A stretch of DNA of 64,000 nt from Clostridium sp. BSD9I1 (GCF_900185645.1 NZ_FYAM01000023.1:1116001-1180000); one strand, 5' to 3'; positions 27,221 through 35,837 are shown, counted from the stretch's first letter. Notes: a model not told the origin generated them from the sequence alone. Translations and numbers: made by a program.

Positions 27221-27267
27221 CTAAAAAAGCTTAAACACCTTTCAGTTGGCAGTTTAAGCTTTTTTAG
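27221..27267 (-). terminator. Terminator after the potassium channel gene
   Basis: Long stem ctaaaaaagcttaaac / gtttaagcttttttag, perfect over 15 pairs apart from the loop edge, with T-rich ends, 41 bp past the stop at 27308. Confidence 0.85.
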
Positions 27268-27307
27268 TTAACTTCTACTTATTTTAGAAAACTCACGACT
27301 TATAATT

Positions 27308-28117
27308 TTACTTACTTGATACCTTAAACAATAAAATTGGTATAATGATTATTCCTAGTATGTAGGCGCTTATCATTTCCATTATGGAAGTGAAATACAT
27401 TATATTACCAACGGGATGCATATCCCCATATCCTACAGTAAAAAAAGTAGTTGCACTAAACCATAGACAATCCGAGAAGGGTTTAGCTACCCTATAATAG
27501 TATTTAATGGGGTCTTTAAGAAAATTCCCATCAAATATACCATTAAGCTGACTGGAAGGAAAGTTGTGTATAATAAAGTATACAATGGCATTTGCCACAA
27601 TTATAAGTAGTACAATTGAAATAAACGTTACCGATGTCTTCATTATTGTAAGTTGCACATTATTTTTATACTGTATTGACATATGATTATTAATTGATAA
27701 TATTAGTATTATTATAACCATGTATATCATTATCATATATGCAATAGGAGCGTCTTCTATTAAAACAATATTAGTAAATATTATATACTTCTGCATAAAA
27801 AATTTTATAGGATAATAATATACAATCCTAAATAGTATATAAGAGGAAATAGCTATATTTATTAAATTAAGTGCAAAAATGCTCACCAATTCATTAGAGC
27901 CTATCTTCTTCCTTTTATTATAATATCTATACGATATTATCAATGTAGCTGCAAGACTTACATAAAATAAGGCATAACTTCTAAGTAAAAGTATTAATAC
28001 AGAGCAAAATAGATTTACAACTACACCACTTATAATATTTACATCAATTAAATACGCTAAACAAAAACATAATAAAGAAATAGCCACAATTATCAAATTA
28101 TAAGCAATGATATTTAT
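27308..28117 (-). CDS. Two-pore-helix potassium channel protein (ion channel domain)
   Basis: The product has about eight hydrophobic segments, and the last pair surrounds a pore loop with the selectivity filter TVGYGD at about 20 residues from the last helix (FSATTFFTVGYGDMHPVG). This is the signature of a potassium channel. The C-terminus ends right after the last helix, with no RCK domain. The first conventional start is TTG at 28096, but the strong ribosome site AGGAGGT (28130-28124) is 27 bases upstream of it. In-frame ATA (28117) or ATC (28120) fit the spacing, so a non-AUG start or a mutated ATG is likely. I use 28117. Confidence 0.78.
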   Translation of the reverse strand: MNIIAYNLIIVAISLLCFCLAYLIDVNIISGVVVNLFCSVLILLLRSYALFYVSLAATLIISYRYYNKRKKIGSNELVSIFALNLINIAISSYILFRIVYYYPIKFFMQKYIIFTNIVLIEDAPIAYMIMIYMVIIILILSINNHMSIQYKNNVQLTIMKTSVTFISIVLLIIVANAIVYFIIHNFPSSQLNGIFDGNFLKDPIKYYYRVAKPFSDCLWFSATTFFTVGYGDMHPVGNIMYFTSIMEMISAYILGIIIIPILLFKVSSK

Positions 28118-28190
28118 GATGTTACCTCCTTAAAACTACTATTTTATATAATATATAGTTTTAAAGCCTTTCCTATTACTAAAAACTTTC

Positions 28191-28295
28191 CTAGTGAAAT
28201 ATTCCTGAAAATCCTGATACCCATCCCTCTATGATTGTTGAAGCTGAGCGTGACATTCCAGGAATTATAGCCAAACATTGAAATAATCCTATGAA
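28191..28295 (-). pseudogene. uppP: Fragment of undecaprenyl-diphosphatase gene uppP (bacA)
   Basis: A 34-codon reading frame without a start encodes FIGLFQCLAIIPGMSRSAST, then IIEGWVSGFSGIFH and a stop. The PGxSRS motif and its surroundings match the active-site loop of UppP/BacA, which normally sits in a protein of about 270 residues. Everything upstream is missing: the fragment runs directly into the 3' end of the DUF4003 gene and overlaps its stop codon by five bases. This indicates a deletion that joined the two. Confidence 0.75.
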
Positions 28296-29284
28296 TTTGA
28301 AGAGCTAGTTGCAGCAGCATTTGTGGCTATAATTGCAGCTACTGTTGCTTGTTGCTGAGCAATAATAATAGCACTAATAGTATTTCCTAAGGCTATTTGT
28401 AGAACTCCCTTTTTAATTTCATCTACATAAAAATCGGAAACCAATGTAGTTGCTAGCATGATTTTCATTGATTTATTAATGCTCCAAAAACTGTATCCTT
28501 CCTTTTCAGATATATAATCAAAAACTTCTTTTATCTCGCCGACTATCTTATCCACATCATCAGTTACAAGCGCTAAAAGCCCTAAGGTGGCTAAACCATT
28601 GTATTCAATCTTACATTTCGCTTCTTTTAGTTTATTGTATAAATTTACTGCCTTATTACATTTTTCTTCTACCATTTCTTCTCCAATTGCTAAAACATGG
28701 GATAAAGTTTGAAGATTATTCCCTTTATAAAAGCCTTCATTATTTAAATACTTGTAACACTGTTCAATCTTTCTTGATGTTTCTTCCACTTGTAAATCCG
28801 TTAAGGCTAAAACTGCAGCAAAAACATAATCATCTGCTGATGTTAAGAAGAAGTGATTTTTCTTCATATTATCGAAGAATTCTCTTGTTCTTTTAATTTT
28901 ATAATCCCATTCATACATTGAAGTTTCTTTTACTATTGTATAAGCAGCTAAAGGAAGCTGTATACTTCTTTTAAACTTTTCCTCTTTCATTTTTTCATAA
29001 AGCCCAGTCATGGATTTAAAAAAGCTCTTATAGTCCTCTTCAAAATATAAAAGATTTACTAATAAAAATTCATTTGTTCCTCTAAAGTATGAAGTCCAAC
29101 TTGTTTCGTTCTTAATATATTTCTTTATTTCTTGAAGTTTTTCTATATTAACTTTCTCATTTTTAGTTGCATGAATCATAGCACCAAAATGTTTCAATAA
29201 GTTGTTTTCCCATTTAAATGAGGTTTTTAATTCATGATAGTTCTCTGCCATTAAATCTACCTTTTGTTTTAAATATATATCCAT
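28289..29284 (-). CDS. DUF4003 family protein
   Basis: This 331-residue soluble helical protein begins with LMAENYHELKTSFKWENNLLKHFGAMIHA-type sequence and contains FRGTNEFLL and TSADDYVFAAVLAL, features of DUF4003. These proteins look like all-helical repeats and have no known activity. GGGAGG precedes the ATG. The last 30 residues are Ala/Thr/Ser-rich and hydrophobic (IIIAQQQATVAAIIATNAAA) and end exactly where the uppP fragment begins, so the natural C-terminus may have been altered by the deletion. Confidence 0.82.
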   Translation of the reverse strand: MDIYLKQKVDLMAENYHELKTSFKWENNLLKHFGAMIHATKNEKVNIEKLQEIKKYIKNETSWTSYFRGTNEFLLVNLLYFEEDYKSFFKSMTGLYEKMKEEKFKRSIQLPLAAYTIVKETSMYEWDYKIKRTREFFDNMKKNHFFLTSADDYVFAAVLALTDLQVEETSRKIEQCYKYLNNEGFYKGNNLQTLSHVLAIGEEMVEEKCNKAVNLYNKLKEAKCKIEYNGLATLGLLALVTDDVDKIVGEIKEVFDYISEKEGYSFWSINKSMKIMLATTLVSDFYVDEIKKGVLQIALGNTISAIIIAQQQATVAAIIATNAAATSSSNS

Positions 29285-29411
29285 AATTTATCCTCCCATT
29301 TAACTTTCTATCACTTATGTATAAGTATATTATATATAATAAATTTATCATATATAATTTCAATTAATTAAATATAACCTTAAGTTATCTTTAGTATAAT
29401 CTATCTATAAA

Positions 29412-29450
29412 AAGTAAAAAGCTGTAAATGAACCTAAGCTCACTTACAGC
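29412..29450 (-). terminator. Terminator after the second TipAS regulator gene
   Basis: Hairpin gctgtaagtga ... tcatttacagc followed by TTTTTACTTTTT on the minus strand, a few bases past the stop at 29457. Confidence 0.85.
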
Positions 29451-29456
29451 CAAGAA

Positions 29457-30209
29457 TTAACTATTACTTTGTGTTGAATACATTTCCGATGCTGTATAAA
29501 GATAATATGAAAGACCAATTTGCTGATTTTCTAACATATTTCTATGAAAATCATCCTGTAAAAAGAACTTTGAAACATTCACAAATGATTTTTCATCCAT
29601 AGTCGCACCATGATTACTTAAAAATGTTATATGCTGTTTAATTTTATCTTGTAGTTTCTCATCATCTGCTCTCCATCCACTTTTCAGCGCATTGGCAACA
29701 TAATTCATAAATTCCTGTGCTTCTAAAGCTTGCTCATTTAGTTGTTCCACTTGAATATCTTCAGATTTTAACATGTCATACTCATATTTATCTTTAAGAT
29801 ACTCATTTTGCTGTGTAAGCACCTTACCCCATTCTTCTTTGTTGAGACCTTGAAACATTGATGATTTATCCATATTTTCTCCTTTCTTAGTAAGACGAAT
29901 CGATTCTCCAATGGTGTTTAATACACAATCCATTCTCTGCTTGCGCGCAATAAGCAGTTTTTGTTGCTCAATCAAACACTCAATTCTACTCGGTTCATCT
30001 TCAAGAGCCTTTTTTATATCTTTGAGAGAAAAATCAAGTTCACGATAAAACAATATTTGTTGTAATCTTTGCAGCTCTTCCACTCCATAAAGACGATAGC
30101 CGGCTTCTGTCATCTTGTATGGTTCTAATAATCCTATTTTGTGATAGTGATGGAGTGTTTTTACTGTTACTCCTGTTAACTCTGCAATTTCTTTAACCGT
30201 GTATTCCAT
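29457..30209 (-). CDS. MerR family activator with TipAS domain (second copy)
   Basis: This 250-residue protein has the same architecture as the regulator at 6736-7500: winged helix (TVKTLHHYHKIGLLEPYKMT), coiled coil, then TipAS domain ending in the Tyr-rich GLSYYLYTASEMY. Sequence identity between the two is moderate, so they are diverged paralogues with probably different ligands. Its promoter carries a perfect dyad in a 19-bp spacer, indicating autoregulation. Upstream on the same strand is a flavodoxin-fold reductase gene. Confidence 0.9.
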   Translation of the reverse strand: MEYTVKEIAELTGVTVKTLHHYHKIGLLEPYKMTEAGYRLYGVEELQRLQQILFYRELDFSLKDIKKALEDEPSRIECLIEQQKLLIARKQRMDCVLNTIGESIRLTKKGENMDKSSMFQGLNKEEWGKVLTQQNEYLKDKYEYDMLKSEDIQVEQLNEQALEAQEFMNYVANALKSGWRADDEKLQDKIKQHITFLSNHGATMDEKSFVNVSKFFLQDDFHRNMLENQQIGLSYYLYTASEMYSTQSNS

Positions 30210-30229
30210 GATTTCTCACCTCGAATATA

Positions 30230-30260
30230 ATGTTAAGCTCTTACCTAAGGTAAGAGTCAA
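30230..30260 (-). promoter_or_regulatory. MerR-type promoter with perfect operator dyad
   Basis: On the minus strand TTGACT (30260-30255), a 19-bp spacer and TAACAT (30235-30230). The spacer region holds the perfect palindrome CTCTTACC-TTA-GGTAAGAG (30256-30238). This is the standard arrangement for a self-regulating MerR activator; the predicted transcript starts only a few bases before the ribosome site. Confidence 0.85.
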
Positions 30261-30267
30261 TGGTTTA

Positions 30268-30927
30268 TTAAAAAGATTTTTTTATTAATTCTCGAGTAAC
30301 CGCTGACAATTTTATTTCAGTGGCAATCTCTTTCCCTACCTTTTCTAAAAATTTTAGATAATTATCTATTGTAGCTTGCAATTCTTCTGGCGGATTATTA
30401 AGAAGTTTCCCTCGTGTAGAATAAATTTCTCCTATCAAATCCATATGCATCTTTTGAGCAACTCTATTAATCCAAAGTGAAATCACTTGAAACTCAGATT
30501 TATCAGAATGGCCACAGCTAGACATCATCATTAGCTTAGGCCCCTGTGCTTCTGTAGGCTTTAAGTCTTGATTTTCTTCTTTCATATCTTTCTGAGAATG
30601 AGGACTTCCTATCATTGTCATTCTATCCATAAAAACTTTTAGCATACCAGAAACATTCTCAAAATATACTGGTGTAGCAAATACAATAATATCTGCCCAT
30701 CCAAGAAGTGAAAGTACACTTAACATATCATCACTAATTACACATTGGCCAGGACCTCTCTCCCAACATGTGTGACAACCTCTACAGTGCTGTATTTCTT
30801 TTTCAGCTAAAAATATACTTGCAGTCTCTGCTCCTGCTTCTTTTGCTCCCTTTAGAAATGCACTTACCATTACATTAGTATTACCAGCTTTACCTTTAGG
30901 ACTACCATTGATTACTACAATCTTCAT
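30268..30927 (-). CDS. Flavodoxin-fold NAD(P)H-dependent oxidoreductase
   Basis: Start at the ATG at 30927 with GGAGAG upstream; an earlier in-frame ATG (30990) would overlap the previous gene and lacks a site. The 219-residue protein begins MKIVVINGSPKGKAGNTNV, the FMN phosphate loop, and has a Cys-rich segment HCRGCHTCWERGPGQCV like that of iron-sulfur flavoproteins, and FATPVYFENVSGMLKVFMDR as the second loop. It starts 19 bp after the HTH-DUF2087 gene and is probably co-transcribed with it. Confidence 0.87.
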   Translation of the reverse strand: MKIVVINGSPKGKAGNTNVMVSAFLKGAKEAGAETASIFLAEKEIQHCRGCHTCWERGPGQCVISDDMLSVLSLLGWADIIVFATPVYFENVSGMLKVFMDRMTMIGSPHSQKDMKEENQDLKPTEAQGPKLMMMSSCGHSDKSEFQVISLWINRVAQKMHMDLIGEIYSTRGKLLNNPPEELQATIDNYLKFLEKVGKEIATEIKLSAVTRELIKKSF

Positions 30928-30946
30928 TGTCACACTCTCCATTTTA

Positions 30947-31921
30947 CTATATTTTTTTATATAACTTAAAATCCTCTCCCTGACTTTCAACCCATATCAG
31001 TAAAAGTTCTTTTAAGTCATCCAATTTTTGTTTTTCTGTAGCACCTTCCTGCACCTTAAGCTTTTCCACAATTTCAAATGTAAAGCTGTCTTCTCCATAA
31101 ATTTTCCAATCATCTTGTAAGTTTTTCACCTTAAATCTTCCCATATTTAACTGAAATTTAATTCCTTCAAAGGGCTTATATAAGTTCTTACATATATCTA
31201 CATAAGAATATCCTGTAGCTTTATTGTGTATTTCAATTATACCCATTTCTATTTCTTGCTGTTTATACTCATTAATAAGTTCTTTTTTTCCCATCTTATC
31301 CATTACATTCTCCTCGCAATTCTTATAATATTTACTTCCATCTTTAGTTCTCTTTATATAACCATACTCTACTAAATAACGGCGTATAATTGCATCGTCT
31401 TCATAAATAGTCTTAATAATTTTTTTTACTTCCATTTCCGTATAATCTTTGTTTGGCTCAAATAAATCAGCAAACCTAGGTAATAAAGCTTTTCTTTTCC
31501 CTTCTCTAACAGGAAAGTTTCGAAGCTTAGGCTGTGTTACTGTTGGCATTTTTTCATCAGTTAACTCCATAATGGCTAAAAAAGCTCTTGCTTGCCTTGC
31601 CCTTTCTCTTAGAGCAAATCTCATGTTTCTTACTGTTGATTCTGCACAATCAAGTTTTACAGCAATTTCTTTATCATTATATTTATTTGATACCATCCCC
31701 AAGAATTCTTTTTGGATTTCAGTAAGTCCAGTGTACTTTTTATCTAACAAAAGTAATCTTTCAATGGGATTACCATGTTCTACAATGTGAGAATTTACAT
31801 CATTATCATCGTTACCTATGTTCACCCCACATATTAAGCAAATAAATTCTGCTTTCTTGCTGTTCCAAACATATCCTCTTTTAAAATCATCTATAGTTGC
31901 ATTACGAATTAACTCATTCAC
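30947..31921 (-). CDS. HTH-DUF2087-GIY-YIG-like fusion protein
   Basis: This 324-residue protein has four parts. Residues 28-49 look like a zinc-binding element (CLICG ... HIVEHG). Residues 60-115 are a LuxR-type helix-turn-helix (KYNDKEIAVKLDCAESTVRNM). Residues 140-200 are DUF2087 (LLPRFADLFEPNKDYTEMEV). Residues 222-300 are a GIY-YIG-like domain (GIIEIHNKATGYSYVDICKN, then LQDDWKIYGEDSFTFEIVE) in which the usual GIY and YIG motifs are degenerate and the catalytic Arg is not obvious. It is most likely a regulator using an inactive nuclease fold for binding. It precedes a flavoprotein gene by 19 bp. Confidence 0.8.
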   Translation of the reverse strand: MNELIRNATIDDFKRGYVWNSKKAEFICLICGVNIGNDDNDVNSHIVEHGNPIERLLLLDKKYTGLTEIQKEFLGMVSNKYNDKEIAVKLDCAESTVRNMRFALRERARQARAFLAIMELTDEKMPTVTQPKLRNFPVREGKRKALLPRFADLFEPNKDYTEMEVKKIIKTIYEDDAIIRRYLVEYGYIKRTKDGSKYYKNCEENVMDKMGKKELINEYKQQEIEMGIIEIHNKATGYSYVDICKNLYKPFEGIKFQLNMGRFKVKNLQDDWKIYGEDSFTFEIVEKLKVQEGATEKQKLDDLKELLLIWVESQGEDFKLYKKI

Positions 31922-31984
31922 TTTTTTCTCTCCCGTCTATTGTTTTCATAGACATATTAACATTATTATTTATTATTGTCAATT

Positions 31985-32024
31985 ATACTAAAAAAAGCGA
32001 CTGGTTTTAACCAATCGCTTTTTT
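31985..32024 (-). terminator. Terminator of the ars operon
   Basis: Stem aaaaagcgattggt / accagtcgctttttt on the minus strand with a T run, 33 bp past the arsA stop. The core gcgactggtttt-accaatcgc recurs at 36545-36577 and, modified, at 34714-34739. Confidence 0.85.
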
Positions 32025-32056
32025 AACTTGCCACTTGCCATGTGGATGGCACTATA

Positions 32057-33799
32057 CTATAAAAGTTCTAAAAGTTTTTCATCTTTAATTTCTTCCGCTT
32101 TCCATTCTATTACTGCAAAGTTGCCCTTTGATATTTCATTAACTTTATTAATCCAAACAATCTCATTGCTAGCCTTAGCCTTAAGAATATTATTTGTAGT
32201 ATTTGCAGCATATAAACTTGAATTTATTATCCACCATTTACTTTTTATACCTGCACGTTTTAGATCTTCCTCAAGCCTCATAGCTTCATAAACAGGTGTC
32301 GCTTCAGCTAAAGTTACAATTATTACTTCTGTTTCATCTGAATTTCTAAGTTTAGGCAAAAGTTTCCTAACTGATTCTGGCACATCTCCTTGTGAACGCT
32401 GTATTTCTCTATTATAGCTTTCTGTTGAATCTAGTAGTAACAATGTGTGCCCTGTTGGTGCTGTATCTATAACAACTATTTCATTTTGCGATTTCTCAAC
32501 AATTTGAGCAAATGCTCTAAATACAGCAATTTCTTGAGTACAAGGACTTCTTAAGTCTTCTTCTACATATTCAATATCTTCTTCACTCATTGTTTCTCTA
32601 GCTTTGCTTAAAACTTCTTCTCTATATTTTTCTAATTCTATTTTTTCATCTATGCTACTAATTGTAATACCATAGCTTTCATGTAAAACAAACTTCAAAT
32701 GTGCCGCTGGATCTGTAGTAGTTAAATGAACTTTCTTGCCTTTCTTAGCTAAACTTAATGCAATTGTTGCAGCAATGGTAGTCTTGCCTACCCCACCTTT
32801 GCCCATTGTAAAAATAACCTTCTTGTTAGAATTATATAAATCCTCTACAATAGAATTTAACTTTGGGACTTCATTAACTTGTAGTTCTTCATCACTGTAC
32901 TTAATATTATCTTCTTTCAAAAAGGCTCTTATATTTTCAAGTCCTGTTACATTGTATGGCCTTAGTGGAATTTCAAATGTAACTAATTTTTTTAGATGCT
33001 CTGGTATATCCTCAAGCGCCATTTGCTGCTTGTTAAAAATATCTTTTGATAAATTATCATCAGCATTTTTAAGGATACCATTTATAACGAGAATTTGATT
33101 GTTAACTCCTATATCTTGTAATTCTTTTGACGCTCTTTCAGCTTCTTTTAATGGGGCTGTTTCTGGCCTTGAAATAAGTATGAGTGTTGTTGCACTTTCA
33201 TCTGCTAATGTTTTCACTGCACTCTTATAAACTTCTTTTTTACTCTCAAGTCCTGCTAACTGACCTAAACAGGATGCACCATGAGTGCTTTCACTAATAA
33301 AGTTACTCCATGCTGATGGTAACTGTAACATTCTAAGTGTATGACCTGTAGGTGCTGTATCAAATATAATATGGTCAAATTTATCCTTAACTTTTTCATC
33401 TGTAATAAAATTGGAAAACTCATTAAACGCAGCTATTTCAACAGTACATGAGCCTGAGAGCTGTTCTTCCATATTTTTAATTACTACCTCAGGAAGTTTC
33501 CCTCTATATGGACCTACCACGCTTTCTTTATATTCTCTTGCAGCTGCCTCAGGCTCAAAGTTTGCCACTATAAGGTTTGGAACTTCTTTTATCTGAACAC
33601 CTTTATTGTTTAATTTTGTGTCGAAAACATCCTGTAAATTTGAAGCTGGATCCGTACTTACAAGCATTATTCTTTTCCCTTGATCTGCTAGCATAATAGC
33701 AGTTGCACAAGCTGTTGATGTCTTTCCAACTCCACCTTTTCCAGTAAAGAACAAATACTTAGTTAATTTTATATCATTAGGATCGAAACTTTCTAGCAT
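32057..33799 (-). CDS. arsA: Arsenite efflux ATPase ArsA
   Basis: This 580-residue protein (ATG at 33799, GGAG nine bases upstream) contains two homologous ATPase halves. Each has a deviant Walker A (FFTGKGGVGKTS at about residue 17; FTMGKGGVGKTT at about 330) and the signature DTAPTGHTLR/DTAPTGHTLL. Cys residues in LSGSCTVEIAAF and LRSPCTQEIAVF are the arsenite-binding positions. ArsA energises an ArsB or Acr3 arsenite pump. No such permease follows here: a terminator ends the operon, so the pump must be elsewhere or missing. Confidence 0.95.
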   Translation of the reverse strand: MLESFDPNDIKLTKYLFFTGKGGVGKTSTACATAIMLADQGKRIMLVSTDPASNLQDVFDTKLNNKGVQIKEVPNLIVANFEPEAAAREYKESVVGPYRGKLPEVVIKNMEEQLSGSCTVEIAAFNEFSNFITDEKVKDKFDHIIFDTAPTGHTLRMLQLPSAWSNFISESTHGASCLGQLAGLESKKEVYKSAVKTLADESATTLILISRPETAPLKEAERASKELQDIGVNNQILVINGILKNADDNLSKDIFNKQQMALEDIPEHLKKLVTFEIPLRPYNVTGLENIRAFLKEDNIKYSDEELQVNEVPKLNSIVEDLYNSNKKVIFTMGKGGVGKTTIAATIALSLAKKGKKVHLTTTDPAAHLKFVLHESYGITISSIDEKIELEKYREEVLSKARETMSEEDIEYVEEDLRSPCTQEIAVFRAFAQIVEKSQNEIVVIDTAPTGHTLLLLDSTESYNREIQRSQGDVPESVRKLLPKLRNSDETEVIIVTLAEATPVYEAMRLEEDLKRAGIKSKWWIINSSLYAANTTNNILKAKASNEIVWINKVNEISKGNFAVIEWKAEEIKDEKLLELL

Positions 33800-33819
33800 T
33801 TCTCCACGCTCCTTTTTTA

Positions 33820-34194
33820 TTAGCAACATCCATCACCACAATTACAACTTTTAGGTTTCATCTTTTTTATTGAAACTTTAAGGTAATCCTCTGGAATATC
33901 TAGCATTTTACAAAACTCTTCATTAGTTGGGTATGATTTAGTTTTAACCACTTCTCCATCAACAAGTGTCACTGGTAGTACATCTACTCCTTCACTATTT
34001 AACAAATCATTGATAAGCTTATTATCTACAAAGGCTTGTGGGTTATTTGTTAAATTATATCTTTCAACAATAACTCCATTGCTCTTTAAATTATTTAATA
34101 CAGTTGAAACTCTAAGAAGCTGTGGATCAATAACAGGTCCACACACTCCAGTAGAACAGCACATAGCCGGATCAAAAATAATCATCTTCTTCAT
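33820..34194 (-). CDS. arsD: Arsenite metallochaperone ArsD
   Basis: A 124-residue protein counted from the ATG at 34194 (GAGGAG nine bases upstream). It has the ArsD Cys motif near the N-terminus (DPAMCCSTGVCGP; Cys12, 13 and 18 type), by which ArsD hands arsenite to ArsA. A second Cys cluster ends the protein (SCNCGDGCC). It is the middle gene of arsRDA, 13 bp after arsR. Confidence 0.95.
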   Translation of the reverse strand: MKKMIIFDPAMCCSTGVCGPVIDPQLLRVSTVLNNLKSNGVIVERYNLTNNPQAFVDNKLINDLLNSEGVDVLPVTLVDGEVVKTKSYPTNEEFCKMLDIPEDYLKVSIKKMKPKSCNCGDGCC

Positions 34195-34207
34195 AATATA
34201 CATCTCC

Positions 34208-34537
34208 TCATCTTTCTTTACATTGACATTTTGATTTATCTTTGCAAATACAATCTTCTGTATCTGTTACAAGATTCATAAGAAATAACATTAACTTACT
34301 ACAGTTAGAACTATCTAAAGAATAATAACTCCATAATCCTTCTTTTCTACACTGAACAATGCCACAATCAATTAAAACCTTCATATGGTGAGAAAGCGTA
34401 GGTTGAGTAAAATTAAAATTCTCTAATATATCACAAGCACATTTTTCTCCACAGGATAATATATCAATTATTCTAAGTCTGCTGGAGTCTGAAAGCGCCT
34501 TGAATATTTTTGCATTATCATCATAATTTAAATTCAC
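34208..34537 (-). CDS. arsR: Arsenic-responsive repressor ArsR
   Basis: A 109-residue ArsR/SmtB winged-helix repressor. The metal-sensing helix reads GEKCACDILENF, the ELCVCDL-type motif whose Cys pair binds arsenite, and the recognition helix is QPTLSHHMKVL. The C-terminus is Cys-rich (CICKDKSKCQC), unusual and possibly an additional metal site. The promoter directly upstream carries inverted repeats, consistent with autoregulation of arsRDA. Confidence 0.94.
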   Translation of the reverse strand: MNLNYDDNAKIFKALSDSSRLRIIDILSCGEKCACDILENFNFTQPTLSHHMKVLIDCGIVQCRKEGLWSYYSLDSSNCSKLMLFLMNLVTDTEDCICKDKSKCQCKER

Positions 34538-34552
34538 CTAACCACTCCTTAT

Positions 34553-34601
34553 ATAGATATGTATCTATATATAATATAGAACACTATCTATGTATAGTCA
34601 A
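34553..34601 (-). promoter_or_regulatory. Promoter and likely ArsR operator of arsRDA
   Basis: On the minus strand TTGACT (34601-34596), a 17-bp spacer and TATATT (34578-34573). Downstream lies the inverted repeat ATAGATA-TG-TATCTAT (34553-34568, plus strand), and a second weaker one (ctatctatgtatag) lies in the spacer at 34584-34597. These are the natural binding sites for ArsR, though not proven. Confidence 0.7.
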
Positions 34602-34703
34602 TATTTCTTATATAATTTAACATAACATTAACTATTACATCTATTATTCTCTATGTATACCTAATATATGCAGCCACCATTTATTTGCCTTTGTATTATC
34701 TGA

Positions 34704-34740
34704 AAAAATAAAAAGGCGATTGTTTCTAACCAATCACCTC
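34704..34740 (-). terminator. Terminator of aroD
   Basis: Minus-strand stem aggtgattg / caatcgcct followed by TTTTTATTTTTT. The 311 bases between arsR and aroD otherwise hold only the ars promoter and AT-rich sequence; I see no gene in them. Confidence 0.8.
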
Positions 34741-34848
34741 TTTCGGCGTAGATACACTATTTTAAGAGTATAGATTTTTTATTCAATCAAATAAGTTTTT
34801 ACCCTCGGACTACCGACACAATGCCACCTTATATTTTATACTAATTAG

Positions 34849-35616
34849 TTATTTCGAGTATTTATGTATTAACTGCAATCCATTGTATAAATCTTCTACA
34901 CCTATTTGTCCAGGAGCTGATACCTTTTTAGCTGCACCAAATGTCAATGCAGAGCCAAATACTTCTCCTGCTAAACGGCTTATAACTCCTAACTCTGACA
35001 TAGACATTGTGATAATTGGCCTGTCTGCATATTTTTCTGACATAATAACTGTAGCTTCCAATAATTCCAAAACATCTAATTTTGATTTTGGCATCACTGC
35101 AATTTTAGGGATATCCGCTCCTAGCTCTTGTGCTTTACGCAAGCGGTATATCATTTCCTCTTTTGCCGGCGTTTTATAAAAATCATGGTTAGAAATTATA
35201 ACTGCTATATTATTTGCATGAGCTATACTGACTAGTTCTTTTACATCTTTTTCATCATTAAACAGCTCAACATCAATAATTTCTACAAGCTTTGCTTCAA
35301 CAATTTTTTTATTTAATTCAATATAGAATTCAGGTGAGACTTCTCTGTGTCCACCTTCTCTACTGCTGCGGAATGTAAATAGAATAGGTTTATTTTCTAA
35401 GAATTTTCTAATTGTCTGTAATACTTCTTTAACCTTACTTATATCAGTAACGTCTTCAAAAAAATCCACACGCCACTCTAAAATATCAAAATCTAAATCA
35501 TTTAAATATTTAGCTTCTTCTATGATTTCACTAAAAATTCTCCCCCCTATAGGCACACAAATTTTAGGCAAACCTTCTCCAATTGTAACATCTTTAATTG
35601 TAACTACTTTTTTCAT
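34849..35616 (-). CDS. aroD: Type I 3-dehydroquinate dehydratase
   Basis: Start at the ATG at 35616 (GAGAGGA site nine bases upstream), 255 residues. The enzyme converts 3-dehydroquinate to 3-dehydroshikimate in the shikimate pathway through a Schiff base. Conserved elements: EWRVDFFED (substrate-binding), FTFRSSREGG, SNHDFYKTP with the catalytic His, PKIAVMPKS with the Schiff-base Lys, and MSMSELGVISRLAGEVFGSALTFGA split across the C-terminus. No other aro gene is adjacent; it is monocistronic. Type I single genes next to catabolic or efflux genes are common in Firmicutes. Confidence 0.94.
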   Translation of the reverse strand: MKKVVTIKDVTIGEGLPKICVPIGGRIFSEIIEEAKYLNDLDFDILEWRVDFFEDVTDISKVKEVLQTIRKFLENKPILFTFRSSREGGHREVSPEFYIELNKKIVEAKLVEIIDVELFNDEKDVKELVSIAHANNIAVIISNHDFYKTPAKEEMIYRLRKAQELGADIPKIAVMPKSKLDVLELLEATVIMSEKYADRPIITMSMSELGVISRLAGEVFGSALTFGAAKKVSAPGQIGVEDLYNGLQLIHKYSK

Positions 35617-35837
35617 TAATACTCGTCCTCTCAATCATATTAAAACATTTATAAATATAATTAGAACATAACTTATTTAATGTAGTCAATTATAATTTCT
35701 TACTCTATCCATATTTTAAAAGCTTTAGCCATTTTCATAATATCATAATTTAATCATATAACTTGAAACTTTTTAGTATATATTTCGTATAAATATTTAA
35801 AGAAGTAAAATACTTAATGGAAAAGGGGGTCATAATA

